From Candidatus Rifleibacteriota bacterium (GTDB taxonomy: Bacteria; Muiribacteriota; Ozemobacteria; Ozemobacterales; Ozemobacteraceae), in NCBI GenBank assembly GCA_015232575.1, contig JADFZL010000012.1, positions 152,873 through 216,872 of the forward strand: a stretch of DNA of 64,000 nucleotides, written 5' to 3'. The notes under the pieces were generated by a model. It was given only the letters and a program-made list of their open reading frames with translations. It had not been told where the DNA came from and searched no databases. Positions 16,032 through 26,258 of this stretch are shown piece by piece. A program made the position numbers and the translations under genes. Position 1 is the stretch's first letter, and every line of letters starts with the position of its first letter.

Positions 16032-17450
16032 TTAATCCATACTTTCTGGAAGTGTGAAATAGAAGGTTGCCCCTTTGCCAATCGCCCCTTCTGCCCATAT
16101 TTTTCCACCATGTCTTTCAAATATTCTATTCACAGTAGCAAGGCCAATTCCAGTGCCCTCAAACTCCCTTGGGGAATGCAAGCGCTGAAATGCTCCAAAA
16201 AGTTTATTCGAATAAGCCATGTCGAAACCAGCCCCGTTATCTTTTATGAAAAAGATCTTTTTATTATCAACGCAGTTAATTCCAAATTCAATTTTTGCAA
16301 TTTCCACTTTGCTGGAATATTTCCAGGAATTTCCAATAAGATTTTCAAGGGCAACTTTCAGCAATTGAGGATCTGCCTTCACTTTAGCGTTGGCGACAAA
16401 AGAGAACTCCACTTTCCGATCAGGATAAATCCAGCGCAATCCTGAATCTATTTCCTTAATCATCGCGGAAATATTTACTTCTTCTGATTTTACCTGAGTG
16501 CGTTCTATACGCGAAAGAGAGAGCAAAGCTTCGATAAGGGAATTCATCCTGCCACAACCTGCGATTATTCGATTAAAATTTTCTCTGAGTTCAGGCTCAA
16601 GTTTATCCTGAAAATCTTCCAGTATTACATTGGTATAGCCTTCAATAGCCCTCAAAGGGGCTCTTAAATCGTGAGAAACAGAATAGCTGAAGGTTTCAGC
16701 AAGTTCTTTGGCATGTTTGATTTCATCTTCAGTTTTTTTGCGAATTGCAATCTCTTTCTGAATCTGATCAAGCATTTCAAAAAAACAGTTTTTCAGAAGG
16801 GAAATTTCATCATCAGTATTTTCTATTTCAGCTCTGATAGAATAATCTTTTGATGTGGAAATATCGCTAGCAGCTCTTGCGAGAACAATAATCGGTTGAA
16901 TGAGTTTCTTCAACATTAACGACGAAAGAAAATGGAGAACTACAGAGGAAATAAAAAGGCACAAAATACAGACCAGAATATACTGCCGCAAAATATTCCA
17001 GATCGGGTCCAATGAAGAAACGATATAAAGAGTGCCAAGAGTTTTTCCTTCAAAAGAAACTTTATTTTTAAGTGATATGTGGTTTGGATGAAAAATATTA
17101 TCAGACAAAGCAATACTTCGAAGTTTCACTGCTTCTGAAGCGCCTTGTTCGGAGACATAGTCTGCAAAAGTTTCTCCTGAAACAAGCTTAAGACTTGCAA
17201 GGGCTATTTCCGAATCAGCTTTCATGCTCTTGAGAATTTTTAAGGCCGATGCAGCATCGTCAAAAGCCACCGCCGCAGAAAGATTATCAGCAATAATCTC
17301 TCCAATACTAACTTTTTCCTCGTAAGTCTGCGCTCTCATGGAAAAAAAAGCAAATATAAGAAAAGCCAGACAGCATACGGATATTCCAGATACCGTTGTA
17401 ATCCAGATCAAAAACTTGAACTTACCTGCAAATGTAAGCTTCAAAGCCAT
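16032..17450 (-). CDS. membrane sensor histidine kinase (CHASE8-like, HAMP)
   Basis: Predicted two-component sensor. Two membrane segments (FLIWITTVSGISVCCLAFLI at the N-terminus and ILVCILCLFISSVVLHFLSS at about 165) enclose an extracytoplasmic domain with the IADNLSAAVAFDD signature of CHASE8. A HAMP linker follows (about 190-240). The dimerisation helix carries the phospho-accepting His in SYSVSHDLRAPLRAIEGY (about residue 260 from ATG 17450). The ATPase domain shows NLIGNSWKYS (N box), DNGAGFD (G1), FQRLHSPREFEGTGIGLA (F and G2). No response regulator is adjacent, so it is an orphan. The frame also opens at TTG 17459; the ribosome-binding site fits neither start well. Confidence 0.92.
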   Translation of the reverse strand: MALKLTFAGKFKFLIWITTVSGISVCCLAFLIFAFFSMRAQTYEEKVSIGEIIADNLSAAVAFDDAASALKILKSMKADSEIALASLKLVSGETFADYVSEQGASEAVKLRSIALSDNIFHPNHISLKNKVSFEGKTLGTLYIVSSLDPIWNILRQYILVCILCLFISSVVLHFLSSLMLKKLIQPIIVLARAASDISTSKDYSIRAEIENTDDEISLLKNCFFEMLDQIQKEIAIRKKTEDEIKHAKELAETFSYSVSHDLRAPLRAIEGYTNVILEDFQDKLEPELRENFNRIIAGCGRMNSLIEALLSLSRIERTQVKSEEVNISAMIKEIDSGLRWIYPDRKVEFSFVANAKVKADPQLLKVALENLIGNSWKYSSKVEIAKIEFGINCVDNKKIFFIKDNGAGFDMAYSNKLFGAFQRLHSPREFEGTGIGLATVNRIFERHGGKIWAEGAIGKGATFYFTLPESMD

Positions 17451-17459
17451 AACCTTCAA

Positions 17460-17985
17460 TACACCTTACCAGAAAGGAACAGAATTCTGACCACTATTTT
17501 CCCCCGAAGTAAATAATAATTAAGAAGCAAAGAGAATATTAATCAAGTTTACAACAACAGAAAGCAAAGAAAATCTAACATACTTTCTAAGAATTGTCTA
17601 CCAGAGATAGACCTTCAAAAATAATACAAAAATTGTCTATCAACGCTCGACGCTTACTAAAGATTTTTTTACTTTTCAAAACACTCGAATATATCACTTT
17701 TCTGATTAAATCGCTTTTATTCTGATAACATTTGTTTTATTGTAGTTTTTACACTTTTTTACTGTTTTTAATATCTTATTTAAGTTAATATCATCACTTA
17801 GATGTGCGCGTTTTATCAAAAACCAATTGGTTCTACTGTTATAAATTCTACCCTGAAAACTACGGAAAAAAAATGACTCCCTGATGATTAGAGAAACTTC
17901 AACAGGGAGTCGTTAAACTGTAAATTATCTAAATTCAGTTGTTTCCACGGCAGAAAACTATTGAATTTTAACAGCGATCACATTG
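17460..17985. other. AT-rich intergenic region, with glnN terminator
   Basis: The gap of 525 bases lies between two minus-strand genes. Apart from the terminator at 17866-17911 and the promoter that must precede the kinase, I see only AT-rich sequence with no open frame, repeat or tRNA. Confidence 0.5.
17866..17911 (-). terminator. rho-independent terminator of glnN
   Basis: A 9-bp perfect stem (GACTCCCTG / CAGGGAGTC) with a 19-base loop is followed on the minus strand by eight T residues. Confidence 0.88.
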
Positions 17986-20085
17986 TCAAATGGCAGTAAT
18001 TAACTCCTGATACTTAGCCATTGGCCACAGGTCAGCAGAAAGAACCTTTTCTGCTTGATCAACAACGTTTCGCAAAGCAGAGAGGGCTTTCTCGCCTTCT
18101 TCACCCAGATATAAAGCGTGTTCCAGAGAGCTTTTCACATTGTGACCGTTGTTTAATATTTTTTCAAGATCAGCAGATCTCTCGTGAATTTCAGAATACA
18201 GCGATTCAAAGCAGCGAAGATCGGCCTCAAGAAGCTTCGAATCTAAGCCACATTCCTTAAGTTTTCGCAAAGCGTTTCCGGTCATTATAATCTGCTTTGA
18301 CACAGCCGGCAGTATTTGTGTGCGCGCAACATTTACTCCAACGCGATATTCTATTTCCTTTGTTTTAGTATATGTTTCAAGCTTTATTTCAACTTTGGCT
18401 CTGAGTTCTCGTTCAGACAATATTCCGTGAGATTCAAACAACTTTACTGCATCTTTTTTCAGATACGCTTCAACCGCAGACGGGGTATTTCTTGAGTTAG
18501 GAAGCCCGCGTTTTTTTGCTTCAGCATGCCATTCTTCGGAATAGTTGTTGCCTTCAAATCGAACTCTCTTCGTTTCCTTGATAACATCTCTCAGAACAAC
18601 GTGAGCTCGCTCACGAATCTCACCTTTTTCTTCAGAGATGCGTTTTTCGAGAACTTCATATCCGTATGTCACAAGCAAATTCATCGTCATAACAGCTTCC
18701 GAGGGATTCTGCGACGAACCGACAGCCCTGAATTCGAACTTATTTCCCGTGAATGCAATCGGAGAAGTTCTGTTGCGGTCGGAATAGTCTTTTGCAATTT
18801 TTGGAAGATTTTTCACACCCATACTGATATTTGCCATTGACTGCTCGGTCCAGCTGGAAACTCCTTCTATCTCATCCAGAAGCTTAGTAAGATATTCACC
18901 GAAATACACCGACATTATCGCCGGAGGCGCTTCATTTGCTCCAAGACGATGATCATTTCCGGCGTCAGCCACCGCTGCCCGCAACAGTGCGCCATATTTA
19001 TCAACACCAAGAAGAAGAGCACCAAGCGTCAGCAGAAAGTTAATGTTTTTCATCGGCGAAGCTGATGGTTCAAGATAATTCGAGCCGCTGTTATCGCCAA
19101 GTGAATAGTTAACGTGTTTTCCAGAGCCATTTACGCCTGCGAACGGTTTTTCCTGAAGAAGAACAACCATGTCGTGCTTCGTCGCAACTTTTTTCATTAT
19201 GTCCATCATCTGAAGATTATGGTCTACTGCCAGATTTGCTTCTTCGTAGATAGGCGCAACTTCAAACTGATTCGGAGACACTTCATTGTGTCGAGTTTTC
19301 GCGGGAATGCCCCTTCTATGAAGCTCAAGATCAAGGTCTTCCATATAGCAGAGAACCTTATGATGAATTGATCCAAAATAATGATCTTCCATCTGCTGAC
19401 CTTTTTCCGGAGAAGCTCCAAAAATCGTTCTTCCACAGATTCTCAAATCAGGTCGGGTATCATACAGTTTTTTGGAAACAATAAAATATTCCTGTTCTGG
19501 TCCGGCGAAGACAATCATTTTCTTCGCAGCTCTGTTTCCAAGAAGCCTCTGAAGCTTAATGCCAGCCTTATTCAAGGCACGCATTGATCTCAACAGCGGA
19601 GTCTTTATATCAAGAACCTCGCCAGTCCATGAAAGGAACACAGATGGAATGACAAGAGTTCTGGTTCGGGCAGCTTCAATCAAAAACGCAGGAGACGTTG
19701 GATCCCACGCTGTATAGCCACGCGCCTCAAATGTCGATCTTATTCCACCAGACGGAAACGATGAAGCATCAGGCTCAGACTGAATAAGTTGTTTTGCTGA
19801 AAAACGCTCTATCACCTGTCCATCATCAGTGAAAGAAATAAACGCATCATGCTTTTCCGCAGATCCACCGCGCTGTGGCTGAAACCAGTGAGTAAAATGC
19901 GTAGCGCCATTCAAAATAGCCCACTCTTTCATCGCATGTGCAACTTCAGCTGCAATTGTCTCGTCAAGAGATTTTCCAATCTGAATTGTCGAAATAAGTT
20001 TTTCGTATACTTCGCTGTTAAGCTTTTCGCGCATAACGTTCTTATTGAAAGTCAGTTCCCCGAAGATCTTTGATGCTACCTGCAT
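17986..20085 (-). CDS. glnN: glutamine synthetase type III
   Basis: ATP-dependent synthesis of glutamine from glutamate and ammonia. The length of 699 residues and the N-terminus (FGELTFNKNVMREKL, then ATHFTHWFQPQRGGSAEKHDAF) are characteristic of the GSIII class of Bacteroidetes, cyanobacteria and some anaerobes. Active-site motifs: GPEQEYFIV (metal-binding Glu), RHNEVSPNQFEVAPI, KPFAGVNGSGKHVNYSL and DHRLGANEAPPAIMSVYFG. The C-terminal V-rich helical domain ends AKYQELITAI. AAGGAGG precedes the ATG at the right distance. The gene stands alone with a strong terminator. A type I enzyme is encoded 6 kb away. GSIII is usually induced by nitrogen limitation, but the sequence does not show by which regulator. 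Confidence 0.97.
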   Translation of the reverse strand: MQVASKIFGELTFNKNVMREKLNSEVYEKLISTIQIGKSLDETIAAEVAHAMKEWAILNGATHFTHWFQPQRGGSAEKHDAFISFTDDGQVIERFSAKQLIQSEPDASSFPSGGIRSTFEARGYTAWDPTSPAFLIEAARTRTLVIPSVFLSWTGEVLDIKTPLLRSMRALNKAGIKLQRLLGNRAAKKMIVFAGPEQEYFIVSKKLYDTRPDLRICGRTIFGASPEKGQQMEDHYFGSIHHKVLCYMEDLDLELHRRGIPAKTRHNEVSPNQFEVAPIYEEANLAVDHNLQMMDIMKKVATKHDMVVLLQEKPFAGVNGSGKHVNYSLGDNSGSNYLEPSASPMKNINFLLTLGALLLGVDKYGALLRAAVADAGNDHRLGANEAPPAIMSVYFGEYLTKLLDEIEGVSSWTEQSMANISMGVKNLPKIAKDYSDRNRTSPIAFTGNKFEFRAVGSSQNPSEAVMTMNLLVTYGYEVLEKRISEEKGEIRERAHVVLRDVIKETKRVRFEGNNYSEEWHAEAKKRGLPNSRNTPSAVEAYLKKDAVKLFESHGILSERELRAKVEIKLETYTKTKEIEYRVGVNVARTQILPAVSKQIIMTGNALRKLKECGLDSKLLEADLRCFESLYSEIHERSADLEKILNNGHNVKSSLEHALYLGEEGEKALSALRNVVDQAEKVLSADLWPMAKYQELITAI

Positions 20086-20713
20086 ACATCCTCCTTGTTA
20101 ATAAGGGGAAACACTGTCTCCCCTGAAAACAGTCGAACAATTTCGACCGTTGAACATGTATTCAAAATTCCGAGATACCATATAACTAAAAACATGAAAA
20201 TGCAATACAACCACAAAACAATTATATTCGCTCAACCTAACAGTGTCAATTCATTTTCTATAAATTTCTGCAAATCAATCATTTTTTGATCTATAATTTT
20301 ATATTTTTCGTCATTTTGCAAGACAAATATGATATATTTTCTGCAATCAGATACACTATCTACTTTCAAAGCCAGAATGTTTCCTTTTATTCTCACGATT
20401 TATTGAAAAAACGCGAAAAATATAATTCTTGAAAAATGAACTGCTGCATATTACAATTTAAGTCCAAATAGTGTGAATTTTTGCACAAAAATCAGATTTT
20501 ATTATGTAAACCACGATGAGAAATTTGGGCGCTGTCATCTCGAACGAATGTGAGAGATCTCATACATGGTTTATGATTGCTTTGTTATGGTTCGCTGCAC
20601 TTAAGCAATTCGAAACGATAGAAGATAAAAGGCAATTTTGATAATTCCAGAGAAAATCGGAAAAAATTTTAGCAATAGAGCAACAAAAATCAATCAGAGT
20701 GTGAGGATAGCAA
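20086..20713. other. intergenic region between divergent glnN and methyltransferase genes
   Basis: This gap of 628 bases holds both promoters. It is AT-rich. A half copy of the family 1 hairpin repeat lies at 20533-20566 (TGTCATCTCGAACGAATGTG); the partner arm is absent. I saw no RNA gene, open frame or recognisable operator. Confidence 0.5.
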
Positions 20714-21406
20714 ATGAAGATTTCGGGAAATTCTGATTTTGTGGTGATTTCTACCAGAGAGGGTTACGACATCTGGTCGGAAATTTATGACAGTGAAGAC
20801 AATCCGCTGATTGCATCCGAAAAAGACAAGATGCCTGCTTTAATCGGCGATGTGAAGGGAAAAAGGATTCTGGATGTTGGCTGCGGAACTGGGCGCCACT
20901 CGATTTTGCTTGCATCTATGGGCGCGCAGGTTACCGGAATTGATTTTTCCGAAAAGATGCTTCAGAAAGCCAGAGAAAAAATCAATTCAGAAAGAGTGGA
21001 ATTCCGGCATACTGATTTCAGCAGAGGAATTCCATTTCCGGATGAAACTTTTGACATGGTGGTTTCATGCCTTGTATTCGACCACATACATGACGTCGGT
21101 ACACTCATGAAAAATATGGCACGGGTATGTACGCCTTCGGGGAAAATAGTAATATCAGTAATGCATCCCGCAATGTCTCTGAAAGGCATTCAGGCACGTT
21201 TCGTCCATCCCACTTCGGGAAAGCAGATCCGTCCTGAAAGCGCAGAGAACACTATTTCAGATTATGTGATGTCAGCTGTTGATGCCAATCTGACAATTGA
21301 ATTCATTAAAGAATATAAAGTAGACGAAGCTCTATGCGCAATTTCACCGCGTGCCCAGAAGTATCTCGGGTGGCCGCTTTTATTACTAATGAAACTTGCC
21401 AGATGA
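20714..21406 (+). CDS. class I SAM-dependent methyltransferase
   Basis: Small-molecule type methyltransferase; substrate unknown. Motif I is RILDVGCGTGRHSILLA (about residues 51-67). The acidic ribose-binding residue follows in VTGIDFS, then DFSRGIPFPDETFDMVVSCLVFDH (motif II-III region) and GKIVISVMHP. The length of 230 residues and this order fit the UbiE/COQ5-like Methyltransf_11/25 group. GAGGATAGCAA precedes the ATG. The C-terminus ends in a hydrophobic stretch (LGWPLLLLMKLAR). It appears to be monocistronic. It could be a menaquinone/ubiquinone-type enzyme, but no pathway neighbours support that. Confidence 0.85.
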   Translation: MKISGNSDFVVISTREGYDIWSEIYDSEDNPLIASEKDKMPALIGDVKGKRILDVGCGTGRHSILLASMGAQVTGIDFSEKMLQKAREKINSERVEFRHTDFSRGIPFPDETFDMVVSCLVFDHIHDVGTLMKNMARVCTPSGKIVISVMHPAMSLKGIQARFVHPTSGKQIRPESAENTISDYVMSAVDANLTIEFIKEYKVDEALCAISPRAQKYLGWPLLLLMKLAR

Positions 21407-21699
21407 AAAACTTCACCTGAATCTCAAGCTTGTCTCAGATTCCCAAAGACCTGTATAAAGATATACCTTTGAGCTGCTCAATAAAAGATGAGACAAGAGA
21501 CATGACCCCAAACACTTCAGATGATTTTATTTTTTGTCTCAGTAGCTGATTAACTGAATAGACAAAACTTAAATAATGCGACAATGATGACCCTTACCCG
21601 CGGCGGCTCCGGGTAGGAGGAACAAAAGGATTGTCCACTTTATATAGATTTGCCATACTAAGATGTCCTTTCACTCTTGAACAATAGGAAGTAATGTTT

Positions 21700-22101
21700 A
21701 TGTTAGACTGGTTATATAGCAGAAAGAAATGTCCAAATCATCCCGAAAACGATGCGGGAATTTATTGCAGAATTTGTCATAATTCATTTTGCAGCGATTG
21801 TCTGAAACAGGTTGGTGATTATATGGTCTGCCAATCAGATTCATGCAGACAACAATCAGCTTTACAAATAAGCAACGAAAAAGAGAGCAAAAGCTTTAAT
21901 CCAAAGAAAAGCCGAAAAAGAAGCAAAAAGCACTATAACGAAGAATCAGACACACGTCCGGCTGAAGAATTTCTTTTTGATACCGCTCATGCTGCAATTA
22001 CTCTTGGTCCGTCTGGATGTCTTCTTTCTCCACTTTTTGCTCTGTTCCGTTGGCTATTTGTGTATTTTATTGACTCATTTCGCAAAAAGAATAAAGAATA
22101 A
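21700..22101 (+). CDS. small B-box-like zinc-binding protein with C-terminal membrane segment
   Basis: Function not recognised. The N-terminal 45 residues hold a zinc-finger pattern C-P-N-H, C-R-I-C, C-S-D-C, C-Q-S-D-S-C, like the B-box/double zinc ribbon found in front of rhomboid-like or other small membrane proteins in bacteria. A charged KSRKRSKKH linker follows, then a hydrophobic segment (about residues 95-125, LLSPLFALFRWLFVYFI) and a KKNKE tail. AGGAAG is eight bases before ATG 21700 and only two before ATG 21694, so the later start is preferred. Likely a membrane-tethered zinc-binding adaptor; no neighbour gives a function. Confidence 0.7.
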   Translation: MLDWLYSRKKCPNHPENDAGIYCRICHNSFCSDCLKQVGDYMVCQSDSCRQQSALQISNEKESKSFNPKKSRKRSKKHYNEESDTRPAEEFLFDTAHAAITLGPSGCLLSPLFALFRWLFVYFIDSFRKKNKE

Positions 22102-22222
22102 ATGTAACTGCTCATTAATTTGGGGCAAACCGAAGATGCGGCCGCCGATTCTACTATTTCTTTACACTATTTATTGAGTGGATACAAAAAAAGTTTTAAT
22201 ATTATAACGTTCCGAAGTTGAA

Positions 22223-23707
22223 CTACAGTTCTGAGAATTTCAGAGAATATGGAAGGCCTGGTACGCCGGCGTATTTTGCGTGATCGACATTTTCCGGAGC
22301 AATTGCCTGAATTATTAGCAAAATGTCTTTGAGATCCTTTTCACGGGCGATTTCAAAAACAGAATTAATATGAACCTTGTCACCAGGGTCCTGGTACAAA
22401 GGAACAAAATAGTGCTTGTTATTTGCTGAATCAGCGTATTTCAGGAAAACCATCACGAAGTATGAATTATCTGTAACAATTTTCAGAGAGCGTTTATATC
22501 CTGAGAACTCAATCTTGATGCGGTCTTTAATTACCTCGGGCGAAATCCTGACAGCATTTCCAGCCCAGACATTAACCGAATTTTTGTATTCAGAAGGAAC
22601 TACATCAATAACCTTTGTAATTTCATGTCTGAAATTCGAAAGATCAGGTCCGTAAAAGAATTTCCCATTATCAAAATCTGGTGTATTCAGATAATTCGTG
22701 GCACAGAATTCGCTGAAAACTTCAGAAAAACTTTTTCCGGTCATCTTGAGCGCCTCTTCATATCCATTGATATCGTGATGTTTCGATGAAATAATGGTGT
22801 TAAAGAATTTTCGGCGCATTTCCGGAGTTTTCAGGCATTTTCGATCAATAAAAAGGTTCCAGAGGAACGATTGTCCGTAGTTTGCGTAAGGATCATAGTT
22901 TGGCCAGTAATTCAGACTTCTGTCTGGTTTTTTCTGGTAATCTGCAACGTGCTCAGGTATTCCATAACCGCAGAACCAGGCTGCAATCTGCGAACATCCT
23001 TCGTTCACCCAAGATGTTTCCTCTGAATCATAAGAAAAATGTATCAGATGCTGAAATTCATGAGCCAGAACGCTGAGATAGTCTTCCCTGCTGATATCTG
23101 ATGGCCAGAGATCAAGATGAAGCATTTCTTTTTCATTTGAATGAACTTTTGAAAAAGACTGAAATTCGCTTTGTTTCATCATGTCTCCAGAAAAGAAGTA
23201 ACCGGCGTAGTAGCCGTCCCCACTTTTCTGAAAGCCATCTTTGATATCATACATGAGAAGAAATACCTTATCTTCGCCGTCAATTCCGGGCTTTGCTTCA
23301 TTGCCGAAAATATCTGTCATGCGAGCATAAATGTTACTGTCGAAAGCATCTGCAATCTTTCTGGCTGTTTCGGAAGCGACTTCCCTGCCCTCTTCGATAT
23401 ACACCAGGCAATATTTTCCATCAACTGCTAATTTTGCGTCAATCTGATAATACTTTCCATCTCTGAAATCCTTTGTCCAGAACTTTTCAGACTGACCAAC
23501 GGTTCTTCTGACAGTTCTTCTTTCAGAAGACAATTCAAACTGTGACATTGATATTTTCGGAATTCTGCTTTTGCCCCTGTCAGGGCGCAATTCACGCAAG
23601 TCTTCGGAAATAATGTGCGTGGCATCTGTCAATGAAGACGAAGAAGCTGCTGAAACTTGAAAAGAAGCGACAGCCAAAAAAGCCAATATCAACAGTATTT
23701 TTTTCAC
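22223..23707 (-). CDS. secreted zinc metalloprotease, M30 (hyicolysin)-like
   Basis: Predicted extracellular gluzincin protease. Signal peptide at residues 1-20 (FQVSA). The catalytic motif is LSVLAHEFQHLIHF (HExxH, about residue 217), followed 14-18 residues later by WVNEGCSQIAAWF, whose Glu is the expected third zinc ligand. Upstream, DKVFLLMYDIKDGF and GYYAGYFFSGD match the region before the active site in M30 family members. The C-terminal 130 residues form a beta-rich domain. The start is GTG at 23707 with AGGAG seven bases upstream. No propeptide boundary or inhibitor gene is obvious. Catalytic assignment is good; physiological substrate is unknown. Confidence 0.85.
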   Translation of the reverse strand: MKKILLILAFLAVASFQVSAASSSSLTDATHIISEDLRELRPDRGKSRIPKISMSQFELSSERRTVRRTVGQSEKFWTKDFRDGKYYQIDAKLAVDGKYCLVYIEEGREVASETARKIADAFDSNIYARMTDIFGNEAKPGIDGEDKVFLLMYDIKDGFQKSGDGYYAGYFFSGDMMKQSEFQSFSKVHSNEKEMLHLDLWPSDISREDYLSVLAHEFQHLIHFSYDSEETSWVNEGCSQIAAWFCGYGIPEHVADYQKKPDRSLNYWPNYDPYANYGQSFLWNLFIDRKCLKTPEMRRKFFNTIISSKHHDINGYEEALKMTGKSFSEVFSEFCATNYLNTPDFDNGKFFYGPDLSNFRHEITKVIDVVPSEYKNSVNVWAGNAVRISPEVIKDRIKIEFSGYKRSLKIVTDNSYFVMVFLKYADSANNKHYFVPLYQDPGDKVHINSVFEIAREKDLKDILLIIQAIAPENVDHAKYAGVPGLPYSLKFSEL

Positions 23708-23747
23708 ACATTCTCTCCTGATAACTTACTACGCAACATCATAACCA

Positions 23748-23845
23748 AAGGGGCGAACTTGCGTTAAATTTGTGGTGGACTGTCATCTCGAACGAATGTG
23801 AGAGATCTCATAAATCCGAGATTTCTCCCATCGGTCGAAATGACA
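23748..23845 (-). repeat. dispersed hairpin repeat family 1 with outer flank, inverted orientation
   Basis: The core TGTCATCTCGAACG...CGGTCGAAATGACA (23780-23845) folds into a long hairpin. The preceding 30 bases (ACTTGCGTTAAATTTGTGGT) match the outer flank of the copy at 29008-29135, so the mobile unit is longer than the hairpin. It lies upstream of the protease gene and downstream of the typA/bipA gene. Confidence 0.85.
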
Positions 23846-23970
23846 TAGCTTGTACTTTTTCGTGGCACAGACGTAATATCCACGAATCTTCTCTAACAGG
23901 CGACATTATCTTCATAATAAAATTCCGTGCCATTCCGTGTTTTCCGTGGTTCCAATCAGCCTTCAGCTTT

Positions 23971-25794
23971 TTACCCTCTGCGTTTGTAATCAAAAGTGCG
24001 TTTTCTGATGCGCACAGCTTTCGGAGTGATTTCAATCCACTCGTCGTCGGCAACGTACTCAAGACATTGATCAAGGTTTAAGCGACGCGGAGGAGTCAAG
24101 CGCTCAAGTTCTTCAGATGTTGATGAACGGTGATTTGTAAGATGTTTGGCACGTACAATATTCACAAACATGTCTTCGGATACGGCTCGTTCACCGACAA
24201 CCATTCCACCATAAACTTCTTCCATCGGTCCATAAAAAAGTGTTCCGCGATCAACCAGGTTTTTTATTGCATAGCCCGTTGAATAGCCTGTCTCCATTGC
24301 TACCATGACACCAGGACGCCTCTGAACTATTTCTCCACGATATTTTTCAAATCCGCGGAAAGCCTGATTCATAATGCCAAATCCGTTGGTAAGAGTCAGA
24401 AATGAAGAACGGAACCCAAGTAAACCACGTGCCGGAGCAGAAAAGACCATGCGCATTGATCCGTCAAGAAGTCTGCGTGTGCTTTCAAGAATTGCACGCC
24501 GTGGCCCTAATGCTTCTATTGTGGTTCCCATGTAACTTTCCGGAACATCAATAGTAAGTTCTTCGATAGGCTCAACCAGATTTCCTTCTTCATCTTTCTT
24601 AACCAGCGCCTGTGGCTTGGAAACCTGCAATTCGAAACCTTCCCGGCGCATATTTTCAATCAGAATTCCAAGATGCAGTTCACCGCGTCCATATACGAGA
24701 AAAGTGTCGGGGGAATCGGTTGGTTCAATTCGCATAGCAACATTTGTTTTCAATTCTTTCTGCAGTCGGGCATGAATCTGTCTGGAAGTAAGATATCTTC
24801 CGTCTCTGCCAGAAAAGGGGCTTGTATTCGGCGAAAACATCATAGAAATTACAGGTTGATCGATGGGAATAACGGGCAATGGCTCCTGTTCAATAACAGA
24901 CAGGGTATCTCCGATGGAGATCTCTTCCATGCCTGCTATCGCAACTATTTCCCCGGCACCGGCTGATGCGACTTCAGTTCGATTAACTCCCTGAAAAGTA
25001 AACAGTTGAGAAATTTTTCCCTTAATAGCGGGCTGATCCGGTCTAAGAAGGAAAACATCTCCCTTGTTGAAAAATTTTCCTGTGAAAATTCTTCCCAGAC
25101 CGATTCTTCCGACGTAATCGTTATAATCAAGGCTGGTGATAAGAATCTTACCCGGATCTTCAGGATTTCCGCCCGGAGCCGGAACATGTTCAACTATTGC
25201 CTCAAGAAGCGGTCTGATCGATGTTTTTGGATCATTCAGATTTCTGACGGCATATCCTTCACGTCCTGATGCGTATAAAACCGGATAGTCAAGAACTTCG
25301 TCTTCTGCCCCAACTTCGATGAACAGATTAATAATTTCATCAACCACCTCTTGAGGGCGTGCATCTGGACGGTCAATCTTATTTACCAGAATAATAGGCT
25401 TTAGACCGGCAGCCAGAGCCTTTTTTAAAACAAAGCGTGTCTGCGGCATGGGACCTTCAAAAGCATCAACAACCAGAATTGCACCTATAACCATCTGAAG
25501 AACGCGCTCGACTTCGCCTCCGAAATCCACGTGTCCTGGAGTATCTACGATATTGATTTTGTGTCCGAGAAACTCAAGTGAAAGGTTCTTGGCAAGAATT
25601 GTAATTCCCCTCTCACGCTCAATGTCATTGCTGTCCATAAAACAGACGTCCATGTGCTGATTTTCACGGAAAAGACCGGATTGTTTGATCATGGCATCAA
25701 CAAGAGTTGTTTTTCCATGGTCAACATGGGCAATAATTGCCACATTACGAATCATTGAAGGAGGATAATCGGTTCTAAACTGCATTGCACACAT
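23971..25794 (-). CDS. typA: translational GTPase TypA/BipA
   Basis: Ribosome-binding GTPase involved in stress adaptation and 50S assembly. G1 is AHVDHGKTTL, then ERGITI (switch I), DTPGHVDFGGEV (G3), LVNKIDRPDA (G4) and YASGREGYA (G5). The length of 607 residues and the C-terminal domain (GTLFYGPMEEVYGGMVVGE, KHLTNHRSSTSEE) are diagnostic of BipA rather than EF-G or LepA. Three Met codons lie at residues 1, 4 and 14. The family usually begins just before IRNVAIIAHVDHGK, and no clear ribosome-binding site distinguishes them, so the N-terminus may be up to 13 residues shorter. It appears to be a single-gene unit. Confidence 0.97.
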   Translation of the reverse strand: MCAMQFRTDYPPSMIRNVAIIAHVDHGKTTLVDAMIKQSGLFRENQHMDVCFMDSNDIERERGITILAKNLSLEFLGHKINIVDTPGHVDFGGEVERVLQMVIGAILVVDAFEGPMPQTRFVLKKALAAGLKPIILVNKIDRPDARPQEVVDEIINLFIEVGAEDEVLDYPVLYASGREGYAVRNLNDPKTSIRPLLEAIVEHVPAPGGNPEDPGKILITSLDYNDYVGRIGLGRIFTGKFFNKGDVFLLRPDQPAIKGKISQLFTFQGVNRTEVASAGAGEIVAIAGMEEISIGDTLSVIEQEPLPVIPIDQPVISMMFSPNTSPFSGRDGRYLTSRQIHARLQKELKTNVAMRIEPTDSPDTFLVYGRGELHLGILIENMRREGFELQVSKPQALVKKDEEGNLVEPIEELTIDVPESYMGTTIEALGPRRAILESTRRLLDGSMRMVFSAPARGLLGFRSSFLTLTNGFGIMNQAFRGFEKYRGEIVQRRPGVMVAMETGYSTGYAIKNLVDRGTLFYGPMEEVYGGMVVGERAVSEDMFVNIVRAKHLTNHRSSTSEELERLTPPRRLNLDQCLEYVADDEWIEITPKAVRIRKRTFDYKRRG

Positions 25795-25983
25795 GATTTA
25801 AAGTTACCTGGTTTCTTTGAGAATATCTGCACAATAACGCTGACGAACCTTCAGAAGAATTCATCGGAAGGTTTTCAAAAGTTTGAGCAGGGAGCTACTT
25901 AATGATAGAAATTCGCTTATCATGCTACAATGTAACATATATCAGGTCAGATGTCAAAAATTATTGAGTAGATTGGAATTGTC

Positions 25984-26202
25984 TTAATTTTTTCTCAAAA
26001 TAAATCTTTCACTGAAAACGATGCAATTTCGAACCTCTTTTTCAAAAGGTCTTACCTCTTCCAGGAACTCAAAATACTCTTCAAGCGAAGCAGGTTTGAA
26101 CAAATCACTTTCATTTTTTTCGAATAATTTTGAAAATTTGGACTTATCTGCGGCTTTGTGATCCCAGCAAAGTCTTATTTTTTTTATTTCAGACTGCATC
26201 AT
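25984..26202 (-). CDS. small hypothetical protein
   Basis: Not recognised. The 72-residue product is charged, with a Leu/Glu-rich centre (FKPASLEEYFEFLEEVRPFEKEV) and a basic tail ending ILRKN. Two ATG codons (26202, 26199) and a TTG (26205) could start it. No ribosome-binding site is convincing; GTGAG lies about ten bases upstream. A 26-codon frame (26189-26269) ending in YGLEKYYSELIDDAV overlaps its start, the arrangement of small paired genes such as toxin-antitoxin modules, but neither peptide shows a known motif. Two ACATGT palindrome pairs lie just upstream. It may be real or a fragment. Confidence 0.4.
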   Translation of the reverse strand: MMQSEIKKIRLCWDHKAADKSKFSKLFEKNESDLFKPASLEEYFEFLEEVRPFEKEVRNCIVFSERFILRKN

Positions 26203-26258
26203 CAATTAGCTCACTGTAATATTTTTCCAGACCATAGCTGATAAAATACCTTTTAAAA